Positions 41,017-42,177 of a stretch of 42,177 nt of DNA are shown one piece after another. The position numbers and the translations under genes are program-made. The notes beneath the pieces are model-generated. The model did no database searches, was not told where the DNA came from, and saw only the letters and a program-made list of their open reading frames with translations. The number at the start of each line of letters is the position of its first letter. The first letter of the stretch is position 1. The DNA comes from Rubrivivax sp. (GTDB lineage: Bacteria > Pseudomonadota > Gammaproteobacteria > Burkholderiales > Burkholderiaceae_C): positions 1 through 42,177 of the forward strand of contig JADCGQ010000029.1 of assembly GCA_020248945.1 (NCBI GenBank), in the 5' to 3' direction.

Positions 41017-42065
41017 AGACACGCGCGCAGGCCCTGCGCGACTACGTCTTCCGGCGGCTGCTGCTGATGGTGCCCACCTTCATCGGCATCACCTTCGCCA
41101 CCTTCGTGCTGATGCAGTTCGTGCCGGGCGGGCAGATCGACCAGATGCGCATGGCCCTGGCCGGCGGCGACGGCGGCGGCGATGCCGGGGGCGGGGGCGG
41201 CGCCGACGCCCGGCTGCAGCTCGACATCCCCGACAAGCAGATGCAGCTGCTGCGCGAGTACTACGGCTTCGACAAGCCGCTGCACGTGGCCTACGGCGGC
41301 TGGCTGCTCGACACGCTGCGGCTCGACCTGGGCAACTCGTTCCGCTACAACGAGCCGGTCACGAAGGTGATTGCCGATCGCCTGCCGGTGTCGGTGTACT
41401 ACGGGATCATCACCGCCATCTTCACCTACGGCATCTGCATCCCGCTGGGCATGCTCAAGGCCATCAAGCACCGCACGGCCATCGACAGCTGGACCTCGGT
41501 GTTGATCTTCGTCGGCTACGCCGTGCCCGGTTTTGCGCTCGGCGCGGTGCTGTCCAACCTGCTCGCGGTGCGCTGGGAGCTGTTTCCGCTCGGCGGCTTC
41601 ATGTCGGCCAGCGCGGCCGCGCTGCCCTGGCACGAGCGCTGGCTCGACATCGTCTGGCATTCGGTGCTGCCCCTGATCGCCTACCTCGCGGGCGCCTTCG
41701 CCGTGACCACCATGCTGATGAAGAACAGCCTGATGGAGAACATGAGCGCCGACTACGTGAAGACGGCGCTGGCCAAGGGCCTGAGCTGGCGGCGCGCGGT
41801 GTTCGTGCACGCGATGCGCAACTCGCTCATCCCCATGGCCACCACCGTGGGCGGGCTGCTGGGCATCTTCCTCACCGGCAGCTTCCTGATCGAGCGCGTG
41901 TTCAACATCCCGGGTGTCGGCCTGCTGGCCTTCGAGGCCATCCAGACGCGCGACTTCCCCATCGTGCTGGGCTTCCTCGTCATCTCCAGCCTGCTGCTGA
42001 TGCTCGGCAACCTGGTGTCCGACCTGACGGTGGCCGTCGTCGACCCGCGCGTGCGCTTCGGCTAG
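41013..42065 (+). CDS. yejB: Oligopeptide-type ABC permease, YejB/DppB class
   Basis: A 350-residue inner-membrane permease of the peptide/microcin-C-type importers. The family start LRDYVFRRLLLMVPTFIGIT is followed by the large periplasmic region after helix 1. The ATPase-docking loop is YVKTALAKGLSWRRAVFVHA, and the C terminus is IERVFNIPGVGLLAFEAIQT with DLTVAVVDPRVRF, matching YejB more closely than OppB. A Gly/Asp-rich insert (about residues 49-65, AGGDGGGDAGGGGGAD) is unusual. No binding protein lies upstream; the permease partner and ATPase would have to follow beyond 42065, and the last 112 bases do not show a clear yejE start. Confidence 0.88.
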   Translation: MKTRAQALRDYVFRRLLLMVPTFIGITFATFVLMQFVPGGQIDQMRMALAGGDGGGDAGGGGGADARLQLDIPDKQMQLLREYYGFDKPLHVAYGGWLLDTLRLDLGNSFRYNEPVTKVIADRLPVSVYYGIITAIFTYGICIPLGMLKAIKHRTAIDSWTSVLIFVGYAVPGFALGAVLSNLLAVRWELFPLGGFMSASAAALPWHERWLDIVWHSVLPLIAYLAGAFAVTTMLMKNSLMENMSADYVKTALAKGLSWRRAVFVHAMRNSLIPMATTVGGLLGIFLTGSFLIERVFNIPGVGLLAFEAIQTRDFPIVLGFLVISSLLLMLGNLVSDLTVAVVDPRVRFG

Positions 42066-42177
42066 GAGCGTGGGCGGCAGAACTTCGCCGAGCACATCAA
42101 GTTAGCCAAGATCGGCACCGACGCGGCTACTCGGCCGGTTTTGAGCACAGGGGCCTCGTTTGACGCCCTGCTGGACG
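42066..42177 (+). other. Unassigned tail of the window
   Basis: After the permease stop a frame without a standard start reads NFAEHIKLAKIGTDAATRPV on toward the window edge; TTG at 42142 would give MSTGASFDALLD. GC content drops slightly. It could be the beginning of another gene, but I cannot support a product. Confidence 0.2.

Noticed and set aside
1..42177. tRNA, rRNA, insertion sequences, prophage genes
   Set aside because: No clover-leaf genes, transposases, integrases or terminal repeats were seen on either strand, within the limits of manual reading.

Overview
The window is high-GC DNA with dense genes, frequent ATGA stop/start overlaps, GTG starts and few non-coding bases. Gene content (CioAB-type cytochrome bd, gcl-hyi-glxR, BLUF protein, GbsR-like regulator beside cyd) and protein style suggest a betaproteobacterium of the Burkholderiales, perhaps the Rubrivivax/Leptothrix/Ideonella group. 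That placement is inference; there is no rRNA or other marker here. I see no tRNA, CRISPR array, insertion sequence or phage gene.

Layout. (1) 1-2645, minus: a GbsR/MarR-like regulator followed by cydA and cydB (cut by the window edge), with a perfect inverted repeat upstream of the regulator. A DUF924 gene diverges from it. (2) 3361-10734, minus: an eight-gene carbohydrate operon transcribed binding protein > two permeases > DUF2160 membrane protein > two different ATPases > dhaL > dhaK. The transporter resembles the rhizobial glycerol transporter GlpSTPQV. Diverging from it are a LacI-family regulator and a second complete dhaK (10997-13058). Together they look like uptake and phosphorylation of a small ketose or polyol such as dihydroxyacetone. 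(3) 13149-18555: an outer-membrane-like barrel protein, then a LysR regulator divergent from gcl-hyi-glxR (glyoxylate to tartronate semialdehyde to glycerate), with a palindromic operator between. (4) 18612-23134: a TonB-dependent receptor divergent from its own response regulator and histidine kinase. (5) 23135-25015: a small Ala-rich exported protein, an M15-like lipoprotein peptidase and decayed coding remnants.

(6) 25016-34185, plus, is the most interesting part: SWIM zinc-finger protein, DUF5691 protein, MoxR-type AAA ATPase, DUF5682 protein and VWA protein. The five genes are separated by at most 16 nt or overlap. By MoxR/VWA precedent (RavA-ViaA, CoxD/E) this looks like an ATP-driven remodelling machine of unknown target. 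The DUF5682 protein carries two GxxH motifs and the spacing of the TraB/TIKI/EreA fold, so it may be the catalytic component. A renalase-like flavoprotein, a 53-residue Cys-rich protein and a BLUF blue-light sensor follow at short spacing and may share the transcript.

(7) 34216-36721, minus: a 7TMR-DISM-like histidine kinase and LuxR-type response regulator, with a 16-bp perfect palindrome upstream. (8) 36910-42065: a small membrane peptide, a cytosolic NlpC/P60-like protein, a sterol-desaturase-family oxidase paired with an exported protein, trhO (probably leaderless), and an isolated yejB-like permease.
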